This document shows, one piece after another, positions 15,255-24,826 of a stretch of DNA of 32,770 nt. The notes under the pieces were generated by a model that was not told the DNA's origin, did not search any database, and saw only the letters and a list, made by a program, of their open reading frames with translations. Every line of letters begins with the position of its first letter. Position 1 is the first letter of the stretch. The stretch comes from a bacterium (GTDB lineage: Bacteria > Actinomycetota > Acidimicrobiia > Spongiisociales > JAENVV01), in the NCBI GenBank assembly GCA_024639975.1, contig JAHEFX010000014.1, positions 1 through 32,770 on the forward strand. Reading direction: 5' to 3'. The translations under genes were made by a program, and so were the position numbers.

Positions 15255-15290
15255 GTGCCGGCCCCAGAACGTCCTTCGGACGACCGGCAC
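15255..15290 (+). promoter_or_regulatory. Leader hairpin before amtB
   Basis: GTGCCGG (15255-15261) pairs with CCGGCAC (15284-15290), and inside it CGTCC (15270-15274) pairs with GGACG (15278-15282). It lies 19 bases before ATG-15310 and just ahead of the ribosome site AAAGG at 15299-15303. It could influence translation or mRNA life. Confidence 0.5.
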
Positions 15291-15309
15291 CCGACAAGAA
15301 AGGTGCTCG

Positions 15310-16500
15310 ATGTCTGCTGGTGACATCGCGTGGGTGCTCGTCGCCTGCGCACTCGTGCTGTTCATGACGCCCGGGTTGGCGCTGTTCTACGGCGGCATGG
15401 TGAGGACGAAGAACGTCCTCAACATGCTCATGATGAACGTGCTGACCATTGCCATCGTGACCGTCGTGTGGACGCTGATCGGCTATTCACTCGCCTTCGA
15501 CGGGTCCTTCGGGCAAGTCATCGGCGGGCTGGGAAAAGTCGGTCTCAACGGGGTCGAGGGCGAGGAGCTCCTCTTCTTCGCCTTCCAACTGATGTTCGCG
15601 ATCATCACGCCGGCCCTCATCTCCGGTGCCGTCGCCGGTCGGATGAAGTTCTCGGCCTGGGTGGCCTTCTCCACCCTCTGGGCGATCATCGTCTACCCGA
15701 TCGCCGCGAACTGGGGCTTCGGGGACGGTTGGCTTTTCACTTGGGGCGCCCGCGACTTCGCCGGTGGCTTGGTGATCCACATCAACGCCGGCATCGCCGC
15801 CCTCGCCATCGTCAAGGTGCTCGGCCCACGCAAGGGGTTCCCCGACGAGCCGATGCGCCCGCACTCGCTGCCGCTCACGCTCATCGGCACGGGCATCCTC
15901 TGGTTTGGTTGGTTCGGCTTCAACGCCGGGTCGGCGTTCGGGGCCAATGACCTGGCGATCAACGCCTTGGTCACCACCCAGATCGGCGCCTCGCTCGGCA
16001 TGCTCGGCTGGGTCATCGCCGAGTGGCGCAAGACCGGCAAGCCCACGCTGCTCGGAGCCGCCTCGGGCGCCGTCGCCGGCCTCGTTGCGATCACGCCGGC
16101 CGCAGGTTTCGTCGGGCCGCTCCCGGCGTTCGCCATCGGCTTCGCCGCTGGGCTGGTCTGCTTCTGGGCCGTCAGCCTGAAGCACCGGTTCGGCTACGAC
16201 GACTCGCTCGACGTCGTTGGGATCCACCTCGTCGGTGGCATCCTCGGGTCGCTGCTGACCGGCGTGTTCGCCTCGAACGCCCTCAACGGGGATGTCGGGA
16301 ACGGACTCGTCTACGGCGAGACCGCCTTCTTCGTCAAGCAGCTCGTCGGCGTGCTGGCGATACTCGCCTTCTCGTACGCGGCATCGTGGGTCCTGGCCAA
16401 GGTCGTCGATGCCACCATTGGCCTGCGGGCCGACGAGAACGATGAGATCACCGGCCTAGACCTCACGCTCCACGACGAGCGTGCCTACATCACGGAGTAA
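15310..16500 (+). CDS. amtB: Ammonium transporter AmtB
   Basis: A 396-aa integral membrane channel of the Amt/Rh family with about 11 helices that conducts ammonium into the cell. Seen: N-terminal helix ending LALFYGGMVRTKNVLNM, the conserved DFAGGLVIHINAG with Asp and first pore His157, FGWFGFNAGSAF, and the second pore His306 in DVVGIHLVGGILGSL. There is no cleavable signal in front of helix 1. It is followed after 3 bases by the PII gene, whose product normally plugs this channel when nitrogen is plentiful. The operon lies behind a GlnR-like box and a leader hairpin. Confidence 0.96.
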   Translation: MSAGDIAWVLVACALVLFMTPGLALFYGGMVRTKNVLNMLMMNVLTIAIVTVVWTLIGYSLAFDGSFGQVIGGLGKVGLNGVEGEELLFFAFQLMFAIITPALISGAVAGRMKFSAWVAFSTLWAIIVYPIAANWGFGDGWLFTWGARDFAGGLVIHINAGIAALAIVKVLGPRKGFPDEPMRPHSLPLTLIGTGILWFGWFGFNAGSAFGANDLAINALVTTQIGASLGMLGWVIAEWRKTGKPTLLGAASGAVAGLVAITPAAGFVGPLPAFAIGFAAGLVCFWAVSLKHRFGYDDSLDVVGIHLVGGILGSLLTGVFASNALNGDVGNGLVYGETAFFVKQLVGVLAILAFSYAASWVLAKVVDATIGLRADENDEITGLDLTLHDERAYITE

Positions 16501-19100
<2,600 letters not shown>

Positions 19101-19113
19101 GCACCCGCAGCCG

Positions 19114-19119
19114 TACCAT
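19114..19119 (+). promoter_or_regulatory. -10-like TACCAT before the lipoprotein gene
   Basis: TACCAT ends 9 bases before ATG-19129, in the 28-bp gap after glnD. It could give the lipoprotein its own leaderless transcript. Weak evidence on its own. Confidence 0.35.
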
Positions 19120-19128
19120 GCCGAGCCG

Positions 19129-20505
19129 ATGATCCGTCGCGCCTCCCTCCTTTTCGTCGTGCTCGCCCTGGTCGGCTGCAGCGAGGGGGTCACCGGTGCG
19201 ATCCCGGCCCTCGGACCGACCACCACCACGACATCCACCACGTCCACCAGCACCACCACGACATCGACGACGTCCACCAGCACCACCACGACAACCATCC
19301 CAACGGCGTTCCTCAACGCCACCGTGGTCGACTCGGACGGGACCCCGGTCCCCGGAGCAGTCGTCACGGTTGGGTCCGAGACCACCACGACCGGTCCCGA
19401 CGGCATCGTGGCGCTCGGACCGATCCCCATCACGGACGTGACCGTGGGGAAGCCGGGCTGGATCGGATCCGAGGCCGAGTGGGACGGTGGGTTCGAGACG
19501 GTGGAAGTGGCGATCGAGCCCCTTCTCGTGCGAGCCCTGCGGGTCTCGGCCTACGTCGCCCAGGACCTCGGCATGTACGAATCCCTCCTCGACCTCGCCG
19601 ACGAGACGGCAGTGAATGCGCTCGTCTTCGACACCAAGCAGGAGGGTGGGACCGTCCTCTATGAGACGTCGGTCGAAGAAGCCAATCGGATCGGGGCGGT
19701 CAAGCCCATGTACGACCCGGTGGAGCTGCTCGCCATGGCCAAGGAGCGGGGCTACTACACGGTGACCCGGGTGGTCAGCTTCGAGGACGACATCAAGGCG
19801 AGGGCCGTTCCGGAGCACAAACTCGCCGGCGCCTGGATCGACCCCCGCATCGAAGCAGCGTGGGAGTACCCCCTCGCTCTGGCGATCGAGGCATGCGAGC
19901 TCGGCTTCGACGAGATCCAGTTCGACTACGTCCGGTTCCCGACCGGCCGAGCGGCGGAGGTGAGCGGTCAGCGGGACCTCACCGAACAGGAACGGGTGTC
20001 GGCGATCGAGGCCTACCTGGCGGAGGCCAGGAGCCGGCTCCACCCGATGGGCTGCGCGGTGAGCGCCGACATCTTCGGGATCGTCGTCTCGACACCCGAT
20101 GACCAGGGCATCGGTCAAAGGCCCGAGGAGCTGTCGCGCCAGCTCGATGCCGTCAGCCCGATGGTCTACCCGTCCCACTACTCGGACGGCTGGCTCGGCT
20201 TCGCCGATCCCAACGACCACCCGTATGCCGTGACCGCCGACGCGATCGACGACTCCCTGCCGCGTCTCGCCCCGGGTGCGGTCCTTCGACCCTGGCTGCA
20301 GGGCTTCTGGTGGACTTCTGCCCAGATCCGGGAGTCGATCCAAGCCGCCGAAGACCGAGGCGTCGGCTGGATCATCTGGAACGCCGCCGGCAACTACTCC
20401 AAGGCCTCCCTGCCCACCGATGAGGAGGTGGCCGTGGAAGAACCGGGACCGACGACCACGACCACGACTGTCGCGGAGCCGACCACCACCACGACCGAGG
20501 GTTAG
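19129..20505 (+). CDS. Lipoprotein with DUF4015-type putative glycoside hydrolase domain
   Basis: A 458-aa secreted lipoprotein. The lipobox LVGC places the lipid on Cys17. A Thr/Ser linker (about 31-61) encoded by a 30-bp tandem repeat leads to a small beta domain like carboxypeptidase regulatory/Ig repeats (about 62-120). The main domain (about 135-430) is a TIM barrel of the DUF4015 putative glycoside hydrolase type: NALVFDTKQEGG, the key GFDEIQFDYVRFP (about 260-272), SADIFGI, VSPMVYPSHY and WIIWNA. A second Thr tract ends the protein. Expected on the outer face of the membrane, acting on a glycan; the substrate is unknown. It lies 28 bases after glnD but probably has its own promoter. 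Confidence 0.87.
   Translation: MIRRASLLFVVLALVGCSEGVTGAIPALGPTTTTTSTTSTSTTTTSTTSTSTTTTTIPTAFLNATVVDSDGTPVPGAVVTVGSETTTTGPDGIVALGPIPITDVTVGKPGWIGSEAEWDGGFETVEVAIEPLLVRALRVSAYVAQDLGMYESLLDLADETAVNALVFDTKQEGGTVLYETSVEEANRIGAVKPMYDPVELLAMAKERGYYTVTRVVSFEDDIKARAVPEHKLAGAWIDPRIEAAWEYPLALAIEACELGFDEIQFDYVRFPTGRAAEVSGQRDLTEQERVSAIEAYLAEARSRLHPMGCAVSADIFGIVVSTPDDQGIGQRPEELSRQLDAVSPMVYPSHYSDGWLGFADPNDHPYAVTADAIDDSLPRLAPGAVLRPWLQGFWWTSAQIRESIQAAEDRGVGWIIWNAAGNYSKASLPTDEEVAVEEPGPTTTTTTVAEPTTTTTEG
19221..19293 (+). repeat. 30-bp tandem repeat encoding a Thr/Ser linker
   Basis: Units at 19221-19250 and 19251-19280 differ at two bases, followed by a 13-base partial unit. The repeat length is a multiple of three, so unit gain or loss would lengthen or shorten the linker by ten residues without a frameshift. 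Confidence 0.8.
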
Positions 20506-20536
20506 CCCCCTCCCACTCGCTCTGCTCGTGGGCCCC

Positions 20537-20555
20537 ATCCCCGCTGACTGGGGAT
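20537..20555. terminator. Hairpin between converging lipoprotein and cyclophilin genes
   Basis: ATCCCC (20537-20542) pairs with GGGGAT (20550-20555) around 7 bases in the 103-bp convergent gap. A 12-base perfect palindrome GTACTCGAGTAC follows at 20580-20591. Either could end transcription from one side; both are short. Confidence 0.4.
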
Positions 20556-20608
20556 CTCTCGTGGAGGGGCTGGTCTTCAGTACTCGAGTACGTCGGGACC
20601 CAAGCTTC

Positions 20609-21115
20609 TCAGCTCTCGCTGATCGTCACGCTCTTGATCACCGCGTCCTCGGTCGGCTTCTCGCCGGCCCGGGGGAGTGCCGCCACTGCGTCGACGGCGT
20701 CCATGCCTTCGGTGCACTGTCCGAAGATCGTGTAGGCGTGGGGGAGCCCGACGTCGGCAAGGCAGATGAAGAACTGGCTGCCGTTGGTGTTCGGTCCGGC
20801 GTTGGCCATGGCAACGGTGCCCCGCTTGTAGGAGCCGAGGCTCTCGAGCTCGTCACGGAACTTGTAGCCGGGACCGCCGCGACCGGTGCCGGTCGGGTCG
20901 CCACCTTGGATCACGAATCCGGGGACGACCCGGTGGAAGATGACGCCGTCATAGAAGCCCTCGCGAGCAAGAAACACGAAGTTGTTCACGGCGATGGGTG
21001 AGCGAGCAGCGTCGAGCTCAAGCACCATGTCGCCTTGGGTCGTGTGCAACGTGGCGGTGTAGGTCGTCGACAGGTCGATCGCCATCGCTGGCGGCTGGTC
21101 GTACTGCTGTGCCAC
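20609..21115 (-). CDS. Cyclophilin-type peptidyl-prolyl cis-trans isomerase
   Basis: A 168-aa cytoplasmic cyclophilin that speeds proline isomerisation in folding proteins. Active-site blocks seen: FHRVVPGFVIQGGDP (60-74, catalytic Arg62), GTVAMANAGPNTNGSQFFI, and LPHAYTIFGQCTEGMD; the Trp of cyclosporin-sensitive forms is His here (LPHAYTIFG). No signal peptide. I choose GTG-21115 because AGGAGG stands 7 bases before it; a longer frame to 21145 has no ribosome site. A -10 TATGGT lies upstream inside a 6-bp inverted repeat. Probably its own transcript, downstream of the thioredoxin-like gene on the same strand. Confidence 0.93.
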   Translation of the reverse strand: MAQQYDQPPAMAIDLSTTYTATLHTTQGDMVLELDAARSPIAVNNFVFLAREGFYDGVIFHRVVPGFVIQGGDPTGTGRGGPGYKFRDELESLGSYKRGTVAMANAGPNTNGSQFFICLADVGLPHAYTIFGQCTEGMDAVDAVAALPRAGEKPTEDAVIKSVTISES

Positions 21116-21122
21116 TTGGGCT

Positions 21123-21128
21123 CCTCCT
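21123..21128 (-). promoter_or_regulatory. Shine-Dalgarno AGGAGG of the cyclophilin gene
   Basis: AGGAGG on the minus strand, 7 bases before GTG-21115, sets the start and excludes the longer frame. Confidence 0.65.
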
Positions 21129-21134
21129 GGCTTT

Positions 21135-21153
21135 GGCCGCACCATAGGCGGCC
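21135..21153 (-). promoter_or_regulatory. -10 TATGGT within inverted repeat GGCCGC-n7-GCGGCC
   Basis: GGCCGC (21135-21140) and GCGGCC (21148-21153) flank TATGGT (minus strand 21146-21141), the likely -10 of the cyclophilin gene. The symmetry makes an operator possible. Confidence 0.4.
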
Positions 21154-21208
21154 GCTCTCATCTCTCTCCCTGCCTATCGGTCAGGGGGTGTCGGAAACTT
21201 GAATCGAC

Positions 21209-22048
21209 CTAGAACAGGGCGTTGGCGAGCCGTCGGCGGAAGGCCGGTACCTCGGGGTGCTCGTTGCCCAGCAGGTTGAAGATCTCGACCATCGCCTCCC
21301 GAGCCGCCTCGGCGTGCTCACCCCGGGCCGAGATGATCGAGAGCAGGTCGTCCAGGGCCCGTTCGACGTGTCCGGCGGCTGCCATGGCGCGGTCGAGGCC
21401 GATGCGTGCCTCATGGTCCTCGGGATCGGCGGCGACCCTGGCTTGTAGGGCTTGGACGTCACCGAGGTCACCGGTCAGGCTGGCGGCAGCGCGAAGACGG
21501 TCCACCTCGGTCGACGGCGGCAGCTTGTCGAGTAGCTCGACGGCTTCGTCCTGGCGGCCGAGGTCGATGAGGAGAGCGGCAAGGGCGGGCGCGGCCTCGG
21601 GATGGTCGGGGGTCTCGGCGAGGATTGCCTTCAGCTTGACCTCGGCGGCCTGGTCTGCCCCGGCGTCGAGGAGCTGCTCGATCTCGGCCATCTTCGGATC
21701 GCCCGGATCAGCCACGAACTGGGCCAGCCACTGGCGAATCTGGGACTCGGGCAGGGCGCCCTGGAATTGCGAGACCGGTTGTCCGTTCACGAAAGCCACG
21801 ACCGTCGGGATGCTCTGGATGCCGAACTGCCCCGACAGCTGCTGGTTGGCGTCCACGTCGATCTTGGCCAGCTCCCACTCGCCGTCGTACTCGGCGGCGA
21901 GACGCTCGAGGGTGGGGGAGAGCTGCTTGCACGGACCGCACCACTCCGCCCAGAAATCGACCACGACCGGTACCTGCCGGGATCGCTCCACCACTTCATT
22001 CATGAAGCCCTGGGTGTCGACATCCTTGACGTGTGGCATGGCCTGCAA
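21209..22048 (-). CDS. Thioredoxin-fold protein with TPR-like C-terminus (YbbN/CnoX-like)
   Basis: A 279-aa protein with an N-terminal thioredoxin domain and a helical repeat domain. The active site WCGPC has Cys37 and Cys40, and the cis-proline loop QSIPTVVAF is present. From about residue 118 on there are helix pairs of TPR type (EAAPALAALLIDLGRQDEAVELLD and onward). This is the build of YbbN/CnoX, a redox-linked chaperone that hands clients to folding machines; E. coli CnoX lacks the full CxxC, which is intact here, so disulfide reductase activity is likely. TTG-22048 is chosen because GAGGAG sits 7 bases ahead; ATG at 22039 is the alternative. It is divergent from dapA. Confidence 0.9.
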   Translation of the reverse strand: MQAMPHVKDVDTQGFMNEVVERSRQVPVVVDFWAEWCGPCKQLSPTLERLAAEYDGEWELAKIDVDANQQLSGQFGIQSIPTVVAFVNGQPVSQFQGALPESQIRQWLAQFVADPGDPKMAEIEQLLDAGADQAAEVKLKAILAETPDHPEAAPALAALLIDLGRQDEAVELLDKLPPSTEVDRLRAAASLTGDLGDVQALQARVAADPEDHEARIGLDRAMAAAGHVERALDDLLSIISARGEHAEAAREAMVEIFNLLGNEHPEVPAFRRRLANALF

Positions 22049-22110
22049 GATCGTGCTCCTCGGCTTGGCGGACGGAAGGGTAGTGGGCGGGGGTCCGAAC
22101 CCCTCGGGGC

Positions 22111-22116
22111 TAGGCT
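22111..22116 (+). promoter_or_regulatory. -10 box TAGGCT of the dapA operon
   Basis: TAGGCT is 36 bases before ATG-22153. Unlike the leaderless genes, this gives a leader of about 30 bases with AGGAG at 22139-22143. A small hairpin GGGGT-CCGA-ACCCC (22090-22103) stands just upstream. Confidence 0.5.
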
Positions 22117-22152
22117 GGCGGTCAGACTGCCAACCATCAGGAGTGGCTGGAA

Positions 22153-23025
22153 ATGGCCCCGTTCGGGCATGTGATCACGGCGATCGTCACCCCATTCACC
22201 GACGATGGCGAAGTCGACTACGACACCTTCACCCGCCTGTGCTCCCACCTCGTCGGACACGGTTCGGATGGACTGGTCGTCGCAGGGACCACCGGCGAGT
22301 CGCCGACCCTCTCGGACGACGAGAAGTTGGCGCTCTTCAGGGCCGCCATCGACGCCGTCGGTGACAGGGCCAACGTGATCGCCGGCACCAGCACCTACGA
22401 CACCGCCCACTCGGTGAGGCTCACCGAAGCGGCGTGCGAGCTCGGCGTCGACGGGATCCTCGCCGTGACCCCCTACTACTCGAAGCCCGATCAGCGCGGC
22501 ATCACCAGGCATTTCACGGCCATGGCCGATGCCTCCTCCGTGCCACTGATGCTGTACAACATCCCCGGCAGGACGGCCCGACTCGTCGAGGTGGCCACGC
22601 TCGTCGAGCTTGCCGGCCATGAGCGGATCGTGGCCGTGAAGGACGCCGTGGAGGACCTCGGGTTCTCGACCCGTCAGCACGCGTCGGCGGACCTGGCCGT
22701 ATACAGCGGCGCCGACATCTACAACCTGCCCCTCGCTGCGGTCGGAGCCGTCGGCGTCGTTTCCGTTGCCTCGCACCTCGTCGGCGACGAGATCTCTGCC
22801 ATGCTGGCGCTCGTCCGATCTGGCGACCTACAAGGAGCCCTTGCCATCCACGAATCACTCATCCCCGTCTATGACGCCTGCTTCGCCGAGCCGAGCCCCC
22901 AACCCCTGAAGGGTGCGCTCGGCGTCCTGTGGGACGGGGTCGGAGTTCCTCGACTCCCGCTCGTGGAGGCAGAACCCGAGACCGTGGACGCGCTCGTCGC
23001 TGCCGTGCGAGCCGTCAAGGGATGA
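22153..23025 (+). CDS. dapA: 4-hydroxy-tetrahydrodipicolinate synthase
   Basis: A 290-aa TIM-barrel aldolase that condenses pyruvate with aspartate semialdehyde, the first committed step to diaminopimelate and lysine. Seen: AGTTGESPTLSDDEK (Thr46, Thr47), Tyr108/Tyr109 in TPYYSKP, YNIPGRT with Tyr135, and the Schiff-base lysine Lys163 in AVKDAVED. Length is normal. It is followed by the RNase J gene with a 4-base ATGA overlap, a known gene order in actinobacteria. The next pathway enzyme, dapB, is about 7.3 kb upstream in another operon. Confidence 0.96.
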   Translation: MAPFGHVITAIVTPFTDDGEVDYDTFTRLCSHLVGHGSDGLVVAGTTGESPTLSDDEKLALFRAAIDAVGDRANVIAGTSTYDTAHSVRLTEAACELGVDGILAVTPYYSKPDQRGITRHFTAMADASSVPLMLYNIPGRTARLVEVATLVELAGHERIVAVKDAVEDLGFSTRQHASADLAVYSGADIYNLPLAAVGAVGVVSVASHLVGDEISAMLALVRSGDLQGALAIHESLIPVYDACFAEPSPQPLKGALGVLWDGVGVPRLPLVEAEPETVDALVAAVRAVKG

Positions 23026-24653
23026 GCGTCCGGGTCACCTTCCTCGGCGGACTCGGCGAGATCGGCCGGAACTGCGCCGCCATCGAGATCGACGGCAAGA
23101 TCGCCCTCATCGACGTCGGGATCATGTTCCCCGAAGAGGACATGCTTGGTGTCGACCTCGTCTTCCCCGACTGGTCCTGGCTCGAAGAGCGGGCCGACGA
23201 CGTCGAATGCGTCATCCTCACGCACGGGCACGAGGACCACGTCGGCGCCTTGGCCTACTTCCTCCAGGAGTTCCCGGTGCCCGTGTATGGCACGGCCCTG
23301 ACCTGCGAGGTCGCAGCCGGACGCCCCGCCGAGTTGGGCGTCAAAGCCGACTTCCGCCCGACCGCCGACAACGAGTGGGTCGAGCACGGGCCGTTCACGT
23401 TTTGCTTCGTCCCGGTCTCCCACTCGATCCCGGACGGTTCGGCCGTCGTGCTGGACACGCCGGAGGGCTACGTCATCCACTCGGGCGACTTCAAGCTCGA
23501 CCCGACGCCGATCGACGGGCGGGCCACGGACCTCCCGACCTTTGCCGGCTTCGGACGCCGAGGCGTTCGCCTGCTGCTCGGTGACTCCACCAATGCCGAG
23601 GTCCCGGGATTCGTCCCCTCCGAACGGAGCCTTGGCAAGACGATTGAGGACATCGTGCGGCGGGCCCAGGGCAGGGTTGTCGCTGCCTGCTTCGCGTCCC
23701 ACGTCCACCGCGTCCAGCAGATCGCCGACGCCGGTGTCGCCGATGGACGCAAGATCGCCTTCTTCGGGCGGTCCATGCATCGCATCAGCGACGTGAGCCG
23801 CCGCATGGGAGTGCTGTCGATCCCCGAGAAATCGATCGTCGAGATCGAGGAGCTGCTCAAGCTGCCTCCCGAGAAGCAGCTGCTGATCACCACCGGTTCC
23901 CAGGGCGAACCGTTCGCTGCGCTGTCGCTCATGGCGTCCAACCGGCACAAGTGGGTGGATCTCACCGAGGAGGACACGGTCCTCCTGTCTGCGACCCCGA
24001 TCCCGGGCAACGAGCGAGCCGTGTCTCGCGTGATCTCCCAGCTCCATCGCATCGGCGCGAGGGTCTACCACGGCCGCAACGCTCCGGTCCACGTGTCGGG
24101 CCACGGAGCACAGGACGAGCTCAAGACGTTCCTGAACGTCGTCCGACCCAAGGCTTTCGTGCCCGTCCACGGCGAATACCGCCACCTCCGGGCCCATGCC
24201 GAGCTCGCCAAGGAGATGGGCGTCGAACAGATCGAGGTGTGCGAGGACGGCGACGCCATCGTCATCGACGGCGACAAGATCCGACGCGAGGAGCGGGCCG
24301 TGGCGGCCCGCTACATCTACTTCGACGGCACGTCGGATGTCTCGATGTCCGTCCTCCGGGCGCGCGGCAAACTCGCCGATGACGGCGTCGTGGTCGTGAC
24401 GGTGGGCGTGGAGCTTGCGAGCTCCAAGGTGATCCTGGGGCCGGACGTGGACTTGCACGGTGTCGTCGATGGCGCCGAGAAGGACGCCGTCGCGAAGGAG
24501 ATCGCCGATGAGGTCCGATCGTTGATCGAAGCGATCGCCAAGCGGCCGTCGTTGGACCAGCTCCAGCAGGTCACCCGCCAAGGAGCCCGGAAGGTGATTC
24601 GGGAGCACTCCCAGCGCAAGCCGGTCGTCATCCCGGCGATCCTCGAGGTCTGA
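23022..24653 (+). CDS. rnj: Ribonuclease J
   Basis: A 543-aa metallo-beta-lactamase/beta-CASP nuclease that trims and degrades RNA as both exonuclease (5' to 3') and endonuclease. The start motif FLGGLGEIGRN (7-17) and the zinc motif HGHEDH (68-73) are present, then VSHSIPDG, HSGDFKLDPTP, the beta-CASP stretch with ITTGSQGEP, and HVSGHGAQDELK, then PVHGEYRHL. The C-terminal dimer domain ends in KPVVIPAILEV. ATG-23022 overlaps the dapA stop by 4 bases; a frame further upstream is only out-of-frame dapA. A palindrome pair follows its stop. Confidence 0.95.
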   Translation: MSVRVTFLGGLGEIGRNCAAIEIDGKIALIDVGIMFPEEDMLGVDLVFPDWSWLEERADDVECVILTHGHEDHVGALAYFLQEFPVPVYGTALTCEVAAGRPAELGVKADFRPTADNEWVEHGPFTFCFVPVSHSIPDGSAVVLDTPEGYVIHSGDFKLDPTPIDGRATDLPTFAGFGRRGVRLLLGDSTNAEVPGFVPSERSLGKTIEDIVRRAQGRVVAACFASHVHRVQQIADAGVADGRKIAFFGRSMHRISDVSRRMGVLSIPEKSIVEIEELLKLPPEKQLLITTGSQGEPFAALSLMASNRHKWVDLTEEDTVLLSATPIPGNERAVSRVISQLHRIGARVYHGRNAPVHVSGHGAQDELKTFLNVVRPKAFVPVHGEYRHLRAHAELAKEMGVEQIEVCEDGDAIVIDGDKIRREERAVAARYIYFDGTSDVSMSVLRARGKLADDGVVVVTVGVELASSKVILGPDVDLHGVVDGAEKDAVAKEIADEVRSLIEAIAKRPSLDQLQQVTRQGARKVIREHSQRKPVVIPAILEV

Positions 24654-24659
24654 TCCCAC

Positions 24660-24739
24660 GAACCCTGGGTTCTGGAGCCGCGCCTGAGCGGTCTGGGGCC
24701 CGCGGTTCGCCCGGAACCCGGTCCCTGAACCCAGGGTCC
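24660..24739. repeat. Inverted pair of GAACCC(T/A)GGGTTC palindromes after rnj
   Basis: GAACCCTGGGTTC (24660-24672) begins 7 bases after the rnj stop, and its inverted partner GAACCCAGGGTCC is at 24727-24739 (12 of 13 pair). Between them GAGCCGCG (24675-24682) pairs with CGCGGTTC (24701-24708) apart from one wobble. The core is the same as in the repeats ending at 995 and 9498. It probably terminates rnj. The rest of the 173-bp gap is CpG-rich, with CGCGC-GGT-GCGCG shortly before the ftsK promoter. Confidence 0.7.
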
Positions 24740-24812
24740 GCGTGACGAGTCCGGTTTGTAGCGGTGAATCGCGCGGTGCGCGCGAATCCGCGCGCCGGGA
24801 GTAACAACGTGG

Positions 24813-24818
24813 TAGTTT
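24813..24818 (+). promoter_or_regulatory. -10-like TAGTTT before ftsK
   Basis: TAGTTT ends 8 bases before ATG-24827 with no Shine-Dalgarno site between, so ftsK is probably leaderless. It supports the internal ATG over GTG-24764. Confidence 0.45.
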
Positions 24819-24826
24819 GCCGCCAC

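Noticed and set aside
19221-19293. CRISPR-like array
   Set aside because: The repeat is a contiguous coding tandem for a Thr/Ser linker with no spacers.
24764-24826. Earlier GTG start for ftsK
   Set aside because: The added 21 residues come from CpG-rich DNA with small hairpins and the -10 box, and the basic start MAKRTSSRR fits the family better.
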